Source of the DNA: an uncultured Paracoccaceae bacterium
GTDB taxonomy: Bacteria > Pseudomonadota > Alphaproteobacteria > Rhodobacterales > Rhodobacteraceae
Reading direction: 5' to 3'
Assembly: GCA_947494445.1 (NCBI GenBank)
Contig: CANLVD010000001.1
Location: forward strand, 496,001-560,000
DNA: 64,000 bases
Shown: piece after piece, positions 43,132-50,802 of the stretch
Position numbering within the stretch: the stretch's first letter is position 1
How the letters are laid out: each line of letters begins with the position of its first letter
Made by a program: the position numbers and the translations under genes
The notes under the pieces: model-generated
What the model was told of the DNA's origin: nothing
Databases searched by the model: none
What the model saw: only the letters and a program-made list of their open reading frames with translations

Positions 43132-44625
43132 TTACAAGAACGCTGTTTCCTCAAACGAGCGCAATTTGCGCGAATGCAGACGTTCCAGCGGCATGTCGCG
43201 GAGGCTTTCCAAAGCCGCAATCCCGATCTGAAGGTGCTGGGAAACCTGACGCTTGTAAAAGCTGGTTGCCATGCCGGGCAGCTTTAACTCGCCATGCAAG
43301 GGTTTGTCGGACACACACAGCAGCGTTCCATAAGGCACCCGGAACCGAAAGCCGTTGGCCGCAATTGTCGCACTTTCCATGTCGAGCGCGATAGCGCGCG
43401 ATTGGCTGAGCCTTTGCACCGGGCCAGACTGGTCGCGCAACTCCCAGTTTCGGTTGTCGATGGTGGCTACGGTTCCGGTTCGCATGATCTTTTTCAGCTC
43501 GAACCCGGACAGGGTGGTCACCTCCGCCACAGCCTGCTCAAGCGCCACCTGCACCTCCGCCAACGCCGGGATCGGCACCCAGGTCGGCAGGTCGTCATCA
43601 AGCACGTGGTCTTCGCGCACATAAGCATGTGCCAGTACATAATCGCCCAGCGACTGGGAATTTCGCAGCCCCGCACAATGGCCCAGCATCAACCAGACAT
43701 GCGGGCGCAACACGGCGATGTGGTCAGTGATGGTTTTGGCATTCGACGGTCCAACGCCAATATTGACCATGGTGATGCCCGAGCCGTCTTCGCGCACCAG
43801 ATGGTAAGTGGGCATCTGCGGTGTCTTCGGTTCGTGATCGGTTGGGTCCTTATCCTGCGTCGTGATCCGGTTGCCCTGTTCGACCAAAGCAACATAGCCC
43901 GAAGCCGGATCCTTCACCTTGCCATGGGCATAAGCATAGAACTCGTCCATGTAGAACTGATAGTTGGTGAACAGGACGTGGTTCTGAAAATACTCGGGCC
44001 GCGTGGCGGTGTAATGGGCCAGCCGCGCAAGGGAGTAGTCGATGCGCTGGGCGGTGAAAGGCGCCAGAGGCCGCGGAGAGTTTGAGGCCTCCCAGATGCC
44101 GTTGACGATGCGGTCGTCGGTGATTGTCAGGTCCGGCACATCGAAAAGATCACGCAAAGGCCGCTCAAGCGTATCCTCAATCGCACCTTCCATCTTGACA
44201 TCCTGCCCCATGGCAAAATGCAGCGGGATCGGCGTGGTCGACAGGCCGATCTCGACCGGCTGGCCATGGTTGCGGATCAGCAGATCAAGCTGTTCGGTCA
44301 GATAGTTTGCGAACAGATCGGGTTGGGTGATCGTGGTCACGTACTGTCCGGGCTCTGCCACATGTCCAAAGGACAGGCGACTGTCGACCTTGGCATAGCT
44401 TGAGGTCGAAAATGTAATCTCGGGATAGAAAGCACGGTAGCGTCCTTCCGGCTCGGCCCCATTCATGACGCGGGCGAACTGCTCGCGCAGGAAGCCGGTG
44501 CCGGCATCGTAGAGCGCGATCAGCTGTTGTACGGCTGAGGATGCGTCGGAGAAGCTTTGACGCTCGGCGGCGGGGGGACTCAGAACCGTGTCTGCGCTGG
44601 TCTCAAAAGTAATTGGTCTGCTCAT
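43132..44625 (-). CDS. amn: AMP nucleosidase
   Basis: 497 residues, full length. An N-terminal regulatory domain (about 1-190; YRAFYPEITFSTSSYAKVDSRLSFGHVAEPGQY) precedes the nucleoside-phosphorylase-like catalytic domain (about 200-480; MVNIGVGPSNAKTITDHIAVLRPHVWLMLGHCAGLRNSQSLGDYVLAHAYVREDHVLDDDLP, and ALDMESATIAANGFRFRVPYGTLLCVSDKPLHGELK). It splits AMP into adenine and ribose-5-phosphate. The start overlaps the stop of ade (ATGA), so adenine made here is the substrate of the co-transcribed deaminase. Confidence 0.95.
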   Translation of the reverse strand: MSRPITFETSADTVLSPPAAERQSFSDASSAVQQLIALYDAGTGFLREQFARVMNGAEPEGRYRAFYPEITFSTSSYAKVDSRLSFGHVAEPGQYVTTITQPDLFANYLTEQLDLLIRNHGQPVEIGLSTTPIPLHFAMGQDVKMEGAIEDTLERPLRDLFDVPDLTITDDRIVNGIWEASNSPRPLAPFTAQRIDYSLARLAHYTATRPEYFQNHVLFTNYQFYMDEFYAYAHGKVKDPASGYVALVEQGNRITTQDKDPTDHEPKTPQMPTYHLVREDGSGITMVNIGVGPSNAKTITDHIAVLRPHVWLMLGHCAGLRNSQSLGDYVLAHAYVREDHVLDDDLPTWVPIPALAEVQVALEQAVAEVTTLSGFELKKIMRTGTVATIDNRNWELRDQSGPVQRLSQSRAIALDMESATIAANGFRFRVPYGTLLCVSDKPLHGELKLPGMATSFYKRQVSQHLQIGIAALESLRDMPLERLHSRKLRSFEETAFL

Positions 44626-46433
44626 GTTTGATTGCCTTTAAACAGGTCTGTTTTTTCGAATTTGGTTACGTCGATCAGGCCGAGGTCCGAGATCCGCAGT
44701 TCAGGGATGACGACCAGCGCCAGCAGCGAATGCTGCATATAGGCGTTGTTGAGGCTGCATCCGCAATCCTGCATGGCCTGCATCATCTTGCCTGCCTGTC
44801 CGGCCACATCCCGTGCCGGTGCATCGCTCATCAATCCGCCGATGGGCAGGGGGACAAGGGCTATTTCCACCCCATCCTTGAAGACAGCAATGCCACCTCC
44901 AATTTCGGCCACACGGTTTGCAGCCAATGCCATATCCGACTTCAGTGTGCCGACAACGATCATGTGGTGGCTGTCATGGGCAACGGTAGAGGCCATGGCG
45001 CAATTCACGTCATAGCCAAAACCGGACACAAAGCCGTTGACCACATCGCCGGTTGCCCGGTGCCGCTCAACCAGTGCGATCTGGCAGATATCACGGTCAC
45101 GGTTCATGTCGACAAGGCCCTGCGTGACATCCAAATCAGCTTCAAGCGCTTTGGTCGGGGCCTGATTTTCCACAACACCGATGACGCGGGCGCGTACTGA
45201 TTGTGCGCCGTCGGGTGCCTTGATGTCGAAATCCTGCGCCGTGAGCTGACGTTTCATGTTGACCGAGTTTCGCGCAACCTCTGGCCAGGTGAAGTCCGGG
45301 ATCTCGGCCAGCATCTTGCCGTCCTCAGCGATCACTTCGCCCCGCGCGATCACCGTTTCAATCGGCAAACTGCTCAGGTCCGAAGTCAGAATGACATCTG
45401 CCCGCCGCCCCGGAGTGATTGATCCAAGTTCGCGTTCCAGCCCGAAATGGGTGGCTGTGTTGATCGTTGCCATCTGGATCGCGGTCAGTGGATCAAGGCC
45501 GCAGTCAATCGCATGGCGCAGAACCCGGTTCATATGCCCGTCTTCAACCAACGTGCCGGAATGGCAGTCATCCGTGCACAGGATGAAGTTGCGTGGGTCG
45601 AGGCCTTTTTCTGTCACTGCCGTGATCTGTGCTTTCACATCATACCAGGCTGAGCCAAGTCGCAGCATCGCCCGCATGCCCTGACGGACACGCAGGATCG
45701 CGTCTTCCTCGCGGGTGCCCTCATGATCATCGGCAGGCCCTCCTGCCGCATAGGCATGAAAGCCTTGCAAGTCGGGCGAGGCATAGTGCCCGCCTATGGT
45801 TTTTCCCGCGATCTGGGTTGCTGCCATTTCTGCCAGCATCTTTGGATTACCGGCCATCACGCCGGGGAAGTTCATCATCTCGCCCAGCCCGATGATGCCG
45901 GGCCAGGCCATCGCCTCGGCCACATCCTCTGGCCCAAGTTCTTGGCCCGTGGTCTCCAGCCCCGGAGCCGATGGCGCGCAGGATGGCATCTGGACATAGA
46001 CATTGACCGGCTGTGCTTGCGCTTCGTCATGCATGGCTCGCACGCCGGGCAAGCCCATCACATTGGCAATCTCATGTGGATCGACGAACATGGTCGTGGT
46101 GCCGTGAGGTGCGACCGCGCGCACGAATTCGGTCACGGTCAACATGCCCGATTCCACATGCATATGCCCATCGCACAGACCGGGCACAGCGAAGCGGTCA
46201 CTTGCATCAATAACCTTGGTGTCGGCCCCGATCAGTCCATCGGGCGGAGTGCTGCCGACAAAGGCGATGCGGCCTGCGGTGATCGCTATCGTGGTGCCTG
46301 GAAGCACCTCGCGGGAGTGCACATTGACCCAGCGCGCATTGGTTATGACGGTCTCGGCAGGCGCGCGCCCTGCGGCAACGGCAATCAGCTCAGCAGCACA
46401 GGATGACCATGAAGGGGGAGGTGAGTATCTCAT
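44622..46433 (-). CDS. ade: Adenine deaminase
   Basis: 603 residues. Amidohydrolase metal site GLCDGHMHVES (about 89-99), TTTMFVDPHEIANVMG, GLGEMMNFPGVM, LCTDDCHSGTLVEDGHMNRVLR, and the C-terminal VVNGFVSGFGYDVNCAMASTVAHDSHHMIVVG with CGCSLNNAYMQHSLLALVVIPELRISDLGLID typical of the Ade family. It deaminates adenine to hypoxanthine plus ammonia. With amn it gives AMP to hypoxanthine. Start ATG 46433 has no strong ribosome site and may be slightly off. Confidence 0.95.
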   Translation of the reverse strand: MRYSPPPSWSSCAAELIAVAAGRAPAETVITNARWVNVHSREVLPGTTIAITAGRIAFVGSTPPDGLIGADTKVIDASDRFAVPGLCDGHMHVESGMLTVTEFVRAVAPHGTTTMFVDPHEIANVMGLPGVRAMHDEAQAQPVNVYVQMPSCAPSAPGLETTGQELGPEDVAEAMAWPGIIGLGEMMNFPGVMAGNPKMLAEMAATQIAGKTIGGHYASPDLQGFHAYAAGGPADDHEGTREEDAILRVRQGMRAMLRLGSAWYDVKAQITAVTEKGLDPRNFILCTDDCHSGTLVEDGHMNRVLRHAIDCGLDPLTAIQMATINTATHFGLERELGSITPGRRADVILTSDLSSLPIETVIARGEVIAEDGKMLAEIPDFTWPEVARNSVNMKRQLTAQDFDIKAPDGAQSVRARVIGVVENQAPTKALEADLDVTQGLVDMNRDRDICQIALVERHRATGDVVNGFVSGFGYDVNCAMASTVAHDSHHMIVVGTLKSDMALAANRVAEIGGGIAVFKDGVEIALVPLPIGGLMSDAPARDVAGQAGKMMQAMQDCGCSLNNAYMQHSLLALVVIPELRISDLGLIDVTKFEKTDLFKGNQT

Positions 46434-46482
46434 GTACCACTATCCCACGAGCCTTTGACCAGCTTCAAGTCAAAATTTCATG

Positions 46483-46944
46483 TCAGTCCGGGCGTGAGAA
46501 AACCTCGGCCAGAATCTGCTCCAGCGCCTGCTGGTCCAGTTTGTCGAAAGCGTCTGGCTGGTCACTGTCTATGTCCAGCACGGCAATCACCTGATTGTCC
46601 CTGTTGAAAACAGGCAAAACAATCTCGGACCGGGTGCTGCTGGCGCAGGCGATATGGCCGGGAAAGGCATCGACATCGGCCACCAGCTGCGTGGTGCCTG
46701 TGCGGGCAGCGGCCCCGCAAACGCCGCGAGAGAACGGGATCACAAGACAGCCGTGACCACCCTGATAGGGCCCGATTTTCAGCAATTCGGGCGCAGTTAC
46801 CCGGTAGAAGCCGACCCAATCAAAGCGTGGATCACTGTGGAACAGCTCACAGGCCATGGTGGCCATCAACGCGATTTCGTCCGTTTCGCCCTCTGTCAGG
46901 GCGCGTATACGGTCAAGCACTTCACTGTATCTGGGGGACGTCAT
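46483..46944 (-). CDS. msrC: Free methionine-(R)-sulfoxide reductase, GAF-type
   Basis: 153 residues from ATG 46944; a longer frame to 46998 looks unlike the family. A GAF domain with DPRFDWVGFYRV, IGPYQGGHGCLVIPFSRGVCGAAARTGTTQLVADVDAFPGHIACASSTRSEIVLPV. The three functional cysteines are Cys66, Cys76 and Cys100, with the same spacing as Cys84, Cys94 and Cys118 of the E. coli enzyme. It reduces free methionine-R-sulfoxide. It lies 49 bases upstream of ade on the same strand and is divergent from nadC. Confidence 0.9.
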   Translation of the reverse strand: MTSPRYSEVLDRIRALTEGETDEIALMATMACELFHSDPRFDWVGFYRVTAPELLKIGPYQGGHGCLVIPFSRGVCGAAARTGTTQLVADVDAFPGHIACASSTRSEIVLPVFNRDNQVIAVLDIDSDQPDAFDKLDQQALEQILAEVFSRPD

Positions 46945-47013
46945 GGGTTCACTCTCTGGACGATGGGAAGCAGGCAGCTTATGGCTTGTCAGAACCACAG
47001 GAGGAGCGCAACC

Positions 47014-47874
47014 ATGACCCGCTATCCCGCCGAATTGCCAGCCGTGATGGTGCGTGCGGCTGTTCAGGCCGCATTGACCGAAGACCTTGGCCGTGCGGGC
47101 GATGTCACAAGCCTCGCAACGATCTCACCCGAAGCAACAGCCGTAGCCGTGATGAACTCGCGCGAGACCGGTGTGATCAGCGGGCTTGCACTGGCGCAGG
47201 AGGCTTTTGCCGCGATGGAGGCCGGTCTGGTCTTTACGGCTCTGGTCGCTGATGGCGAGGCTGTCACCCCCGGCACGGATGTGGCCCGGATTGAGGGAAA
47301 TGCGCGCGCGCTTTTATCAGCCGAACGTGTTGCGCTGAATTACATGTGCCACATGTCGGGAATTGCGTCCCACACTGCACGTTTTGTCAAAGCCGTTGCA
47401 GGCACCAACGCGCAAGTGTGCGACACGCGCAAGACCACGCCGGGGCTCAGGGCGGTTGAGAAATACGCGGTGCGCTGTGGTGGCGGGTCGAACCATCGCT
47501 TCGGTCTGGATGATGCGATCCTGATCAAGGACAACCACATCGCGGTGTGTGGCGGGATTTCCCAAGCGATTGCGCAGGCGCGCGCCTATGCCGGTCATCT
47601 GGTGGCTCTTGAGATAGAAGTGGATACGCTGGAGCAGTTTCGTGAAGCTCTTGATGCCGGAGCGGACGTGGTTCTGCTCGACAATATGGACACGGATACG
47701 CTTGAAACGGCGGTTTCGATCAACAAGGGCCGCGCCAAGCTTGAAGCCTCGGGTGGGGTCACGCTGGACACGGTCGGCTCTATAGCCCGCACGGGTGTCG
47801 ATTACATCTCAAGTTCAAGGCTGACGATGGGTGCTGGCACGCTTGATCTTGGTCTCGACATCAAGATCGCATAA
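47014..47874 (+). CDS. nadC: Nicotinate-nucleotide pyrophosphorylase (quinolinate phosphoribosyltransferase)
   Basis: 286 residues from ATG 47014 with CAGGAGGAGCG upstream; the frame is open from 46654 but that part lies opposite msrC. AALTEDLGRAGDVTSLA, LNYMCHMSGIASHT, VCDTRKTTPGLRAVEKYAVRCGGGSNHRFGLDDAILIKDNHI and EASGGVTLDTVGSIARTGVDYISSSRLT are diagnostic. It makes nicotinate mononucleotide from quinolinate in NAD synthesis. nadA and nadB are not beside it, unlike in many relatives. Confidence 0.96.
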   Translation: MTRYPAELPAVMVRAAVQAALTEDLGRAGDVTSLATISPEATAVAVMNSRETGVISGLALAQEAFAAMEAGLVFTALVADGEAVTPGTDVARIEGNARALLSAERVALNYMCHMSGIASHTARFVKAVAGTNAQVCDTRKTTPGLRAVEKYAVRCGGGSNHRFGLDDAILIKDNHIAVCGGISQAIAQARAYAGHLVALEIEVDTLEQFREALDAGADVVLLDNMDTDTLETAVSINKGRAKLEASGGVTLDTVGSIARTGVDYISSSRLTMGAGTLDLGLDIKIA

Positions 47875-47876
47875 AA

Positions 47877-47900
47877 AAAGCCCGGCCAAAGCCGGGCTTT
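47877..47900 (+). terminator. Bidirectional terminator of nadC and the small gene
   Basis: AAAGCCCGGC (47877-47886), loop CAAA, GCCGGGCTTT (47891-47900): ten pairs, with A-rich DNA before and T after. It can serve nadC rightward and the convergent 72-residue gene leftward (its stop is 21 bases away). Confidence 0.85.
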
Positions 47901-47920
47901 CGATCGTAAAGTCGAAAGAC

Positions 47921-48139
47921 TTATACTGCAGGTGCGTCGTCGTCGTCGGAAGACGCTGCGATGCCGATTGCGATGATGGCGAGCAGAGGAACGATCCAGC
48001 CAGCAGCGGAAGAGCCCATAGGAGCAGCTTCTTCTTCCATCATGACTTCTTCTTCAACCGGGGCTTCGAAAACCAGGTTGCCAGCGAAGGCAGATGTGCT
48101 GAGGGCAAATGCAGTGATGGTTGCAGCTACGAATTTCAT
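47921..48139 (-). CDS. Small secreted/membrane protein, tandem paralog 1
   Basis: 72 residues. Signal peptide about 1-19 (MKFVAATITAFALSTSAFA), then GNLVFEAPVEEEVMMEEEAAPMGSSAAGW, a hydrophobic stretch VPLLAIIAIGIAAS (about 49-62) and a short SDDDD tail. The next gene encodes a close paralog. Predicted to be an envelope protein with a single membrane anchor and an acidic periplasmic part. I do not recognise the family. Converges on nadC. Confidence 0.7.
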   Translation of the reverse strand: MKFVAATITAFALSTSAFAGNLVFEAPVEEEVMMEEEAAPMGSSAAGWIVPLLAIIAIGIAASSDDDDAPAV

Positions 48140-48333
48140 TGTGTCTCTCCAAAAGTTAGCAGCACGCGCCTGCGTGCTTTGTACACGCGGCCACGATTAG
48201 GTCTTTCTGGAAGGCAAGTGTAGGCAGAAAATCGGGTTGCAGAAAAAATCGCAAAAAGTGTTGCATCCGCGCCCAAGCTGGTGCTCGGGGCGCGGCAGTT
48301 CTTGAGGTATTTAAAAGCCGTCAGGCTTTAGTG

Positions 48334-48606
48334 TCAGTCAACGTCTGTTGAGCTACCGCCATCGGTCGCAGGAATGTCGACCGTTTCGCTGGATGACGAA
48401 CTGTCATCGTCGCTGGAAGCTGCGATGCCAATGGCTACGATGGCCAGAAGTGGTACGAGCCAGCCTGCAGCAGATGACCCCATCGGTGCCATCTCTTCTT
48501 CTTCCATGACTTCTTCTTCAACCGGCGCTTCAAAAACCAGATTGCCGGCCTGAACGGACGTAGAGACAACAAAAGCCGCGATTGTTGCGGCAGCAAACAT
48601 CTTCAT
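48334..48606 (-). CDS. Small secreted/membrane protein, tandem paralog 2
   Basis: 90 residues. It has the same layout as paralog 1: signal peptide (1-20), GNLVFEAPVEEEVMEEEEMAPMGSSAAGW, hydrophobic VPLLAIVAIGIAAS, then a longer acidic, Ser-rich tail (SSDDDSSSSSETVDIPATDGGSSTDVD). About four of five residues match in the shared 50-residue core. The two genes are separated by 194 bases and were probably made by tandem duplication. Function unknown. Confidence 0.7.
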   Translation of the reverse strand: MKMFAAATIAAFVVSTSVQAGNLVFEAPVEEEVMEEEEMAPMGSSAAGWLVPLLAIVAIGIAASSDDDSSSSSETVDIPATDGGSSTDVD

Positions 48607-48690
48607 TAGACTTCACCTTAAGTTACAAACAGTAGCGGAAAGTTAACAAAAGCTTACCCAATGTCCAGCGATGACAGGGTTAATCGCATA

Positions 48691-48720
48691 AAAAGGGCCC
48701 GAACCACTGGGGTCCGGGCC
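48691..48720 (-). terminator. Terminator of the glnK-amtB unit
   Basis: Read leftward: GGCCCGGACC (48720-48711), loop CCAGT, GGTTCGGGCC (48705-48696), then CTTTT. Nine pairs with one mismatch, 45 bases after the amtB stop. Confidence 0.75.
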
Positions 48721-48765
48721 AAAGTTCGGCGCGGTCACAGCCGCGCCGGGGATAGTCTTGGGAGA

Positions 48766-50106
48766 TCAGTTGGTGAACTCGGGGTAGGCCTCAAGACCCA
48801 GCTCCGACTTGTCGAGGCCGTTGATCTCGGCTTCTTCATCCACTCGGATGCCCATGGTCGATTTCAGGATGAACCAGACCACGAAGGACACGACGAAGAC
48901 GAAGACACCGACGATGATGATCGGGCCAAGCTGACCCATGAAGGTCGCATCGCCATTGGTCAGAAGAACCGCCAAAGTACCCCAGATGCCTGCGAACAAG
49001 TGAACAGGGATCGCACCGACGACGTCGTCGATCTTCAGCTTGTCGAGGAACGGCACACCGAAGACAACGATCACACCACCGATGGCACCGATGATGGTCG
49101 CCATGCCCAGACCTGGTGTCAGAGGCTCTGCCGTGATGGACACCAGACCGGCAAGCGCGCCGTTCAGGACCATCGTCAGATCGATCTTGCCATACATGAA
49201 CTGTGTGACCAGCATAGCTGTGATCGCACCACCGGCAGCAGCCGCGTTGGTGTTGGCAAAGATGCGGGACACATCGGCCACGTCACCGACGGAGCCCATC
49301 GCCAGCTGCGAGCCGCCGTTGAAGCCGAACCAGCCGAGCCACAGGATGAATGTACCCAATGTTGCGAGCGGCATGTTGGAACCGAGCATCGGCACAACCT
49401 GACCATCCTTGTACTTGCCTTTGCGAGCACCCAGAAGGATCGCACCGGCAAGCGCTGCCCAGCCACCGACCGAGTGAACCACGGTAGAGCCAGCAAAATC
49501 AAGGAAACCCCACTGGCTGTCCAGGAAGCCGCCGCCCCATTTCCAGGATGCCTGGATCGGGTAGATGATGGAGGTCAGAACGATCGTGAAGATCAGGAAT
49601 GGCCAGAGCTTGATCCGCTCGGCCAGCGCGCCTGACACGATCGATGCGGTTGCCGCACAGAACATCAGCTGGAAGAAGAAGTCCGAACCGGTTGTCGCAT
49701 AGCCAATGTCGTCTGCATCAGCAGCCGAAATCCCTACGGCCTCAAGCACAGCAGGGGCAAAGAGGATGCCGAGGTATCCACCGGTTTCGTCCGAGCCAAT
49801 GGACCAGCTGCCCAAGGGGTACATCAGGTTGTAGCCGATCAAGTAGTAGAAAATACAGGCCAGCGAGAAGAGGCCCATGTTCTTGGTCAGCTGCATGGTG
49901 ACGTTCTTGGAGCGGACCAGACCCGCCTCCAGCATGGCAAAGCCACAGGCCATGAAGAACACAAGAAAGCCGCCGATCAGGAACAGCAGCGAGTTGAGGA
50001 TGAAGACGGTCTGGTCAGCAGGCGCGCCGGCGTCCTGCGCCAGCAGCGGGCTTGCCGCCAGCAGTGCGACAGCGGTCAGCACCGGAAGTTTGGAGAGTTT
50101 AGACAT
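48766..50106 (-). CDS. amtB: Ammonium transporter AmtB
   Basis: 446 residues from ATG 50106 (GAGGGA upstream); an upstream frame to 50157 is not needed. An N-terminal signal-like segment (LPVLTAVALLAASPLLA) is followed by eleven membrane segments. The pore twin histidines lie in GSTVVHSVGGWAALAG and IPVHLFAGIWGTLAV; GFAMLEAGLVRSKN near the start is a family signature. It conducts ammonium and is blocked by the PII protein encoded immediately upstream (47-base gap). Confidence 0.95.
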   Translation of the reverse strand: MSKLSKLPVLTAVALLAASPLLAQDAGAPADQTVFILNSLLFLIGGFLVFFMACGFAMLEAGLVRSKNVTMQLTKNMGLFSLACIFYYLIGYNLMYPLGSWSIGSDETGGYLGILFAPAVLEAVGISAADADDIGYATTGSDFFFQLMFCAATASIVSGALAERIKLWPFLIFTIVLTSIIYPIQASWKWGGGFLDSQWGFLDFAGSTVVHSVGGWAALAGAILLGARKGKYKDGQVVPMLGSNMPLATLGTFILWLGWFGFNGGSQLAMGSVGDVADVSRIFANTNAAAAGGAITAMLVTQFMYGKIDLTMVLNGALAGLVSITAEPLTPGLGMATIIGAIGGVIVVFGVPFLDKLKIDDVVGAIPVHLFAGIWGTLAVLLTNGDATFMGQLGPIIIVGVFVFVVSFVVWFILKSTMGIRVDEEAEINGLDKSELGLEAYPEFTN

Positions 50107-50153
50107 GGGTCCCTCGATATCTCTTGAAATTTTCAACTTGGTCACAGCCGCAA

Positions 50154-50492
50154 TCACAGCGCTTCGTCGCCGGTCTCGCCGGTGCGCACCCGTACCGCTT
50201 GCTCGACATCCAGAACGAAGATCTTGCCGTCGCCGATCTTGCCGGTCTTGGCGGTGCTGGACAGAACATCCACAACGCCTGCGACCTGCGCTTCGGCCAC
50301 GACGATCTCAAGTTTGACCTTCGGTACGAAGTTCACGACGTATTCAGCGCCGCGGTAGATTTCCGTGTGGCCGGCCTGACGTCCGTAACCTTTTACTTCC
50401 GACACCATGAGCCCCTGAACGCCAGCGGAAGTCAGCGCTTCGCGGACCTCTTCCAGCTTGAACGGCTTGATGACGGCAATGATGAGTTTCAT
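50154..50492 (-). CDS. glnK: Nitrogen regulatory protein PII
   Basis: 112 residues. MKLIIAVIKPFKLEEVREAL, the T-loop GYGRQAGHTEIYRGAEY with uridylylatable Tyr51, KVKLEIVV and TGKIGDGKIFVLDVEQAVRVRTGETGDEAL are diagnostic. It senses 2-oxoglutarate, ATP/ADP and nitrogen status and gates AmtB. The pairing with amtB argues for GlnK rather than GlnB. Confidence 0.95.
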   Translation of the reverse strand: MKLIIAVIKPFKLEEVREALTSAGVQGLMVSEVKGYGRQAGHTEIYRGAEYVVNFVPKVKLEIVVAEAQVAGVVDVLSSTAKTGKIGDGKIFVLDVEQAVRVRTGETGDEAL

Positions 50493-50802
50493 GGTTTACC
50501 CTCGCTTGCAGAATTCTCGGCGCCGCCATGCTCCGATATGGGAGAGGCTCGTTGCACAGCAGCGCTCGTGGGCAAAAGAGAGGGCCAACCCGGGATTGGC
50601 GAGCGATTCCGGCAATCAGACCTGCCTGATTTTCCATGAATTCGACAGATTGTGATTAAAAAATACACATTTTTGCCTTGCTGTATAAAAAGCAGGCAAA
50701 ACACATAGACCACAAGCTTGTGAGTTTTCCCCTCTACAACCGCAGGGCAAGCAGGTATATTTGGGACAAAATAAAAGCAGGCAGTACAGGCGGATCACAA
50801 AG
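50493..50802. promoter_or_regulatory. Divergent promoter region between glnK and the PBP gene
   Basis: 310 bases without a gene. The only marked structure is an inverted repeat at 50671-50701: TTTTGCCT-T-GCT, an 8-base loop, then AGCAGGCAAAA, eleven pairs with one bulged base. It is in an AT-rich stretch suited to divergent promoters. I looked for a sigma-54 promoter (GG/GC 24/12) on the glnK side and did not find a convincing one. Confidence 0.45.

Noticed and set aside
50493-50760. A sigma-54 promoter for glnK-amtB
   Set aside because: The best candidate lacks the GG of the -24 element; evidence was too weak to annotate.
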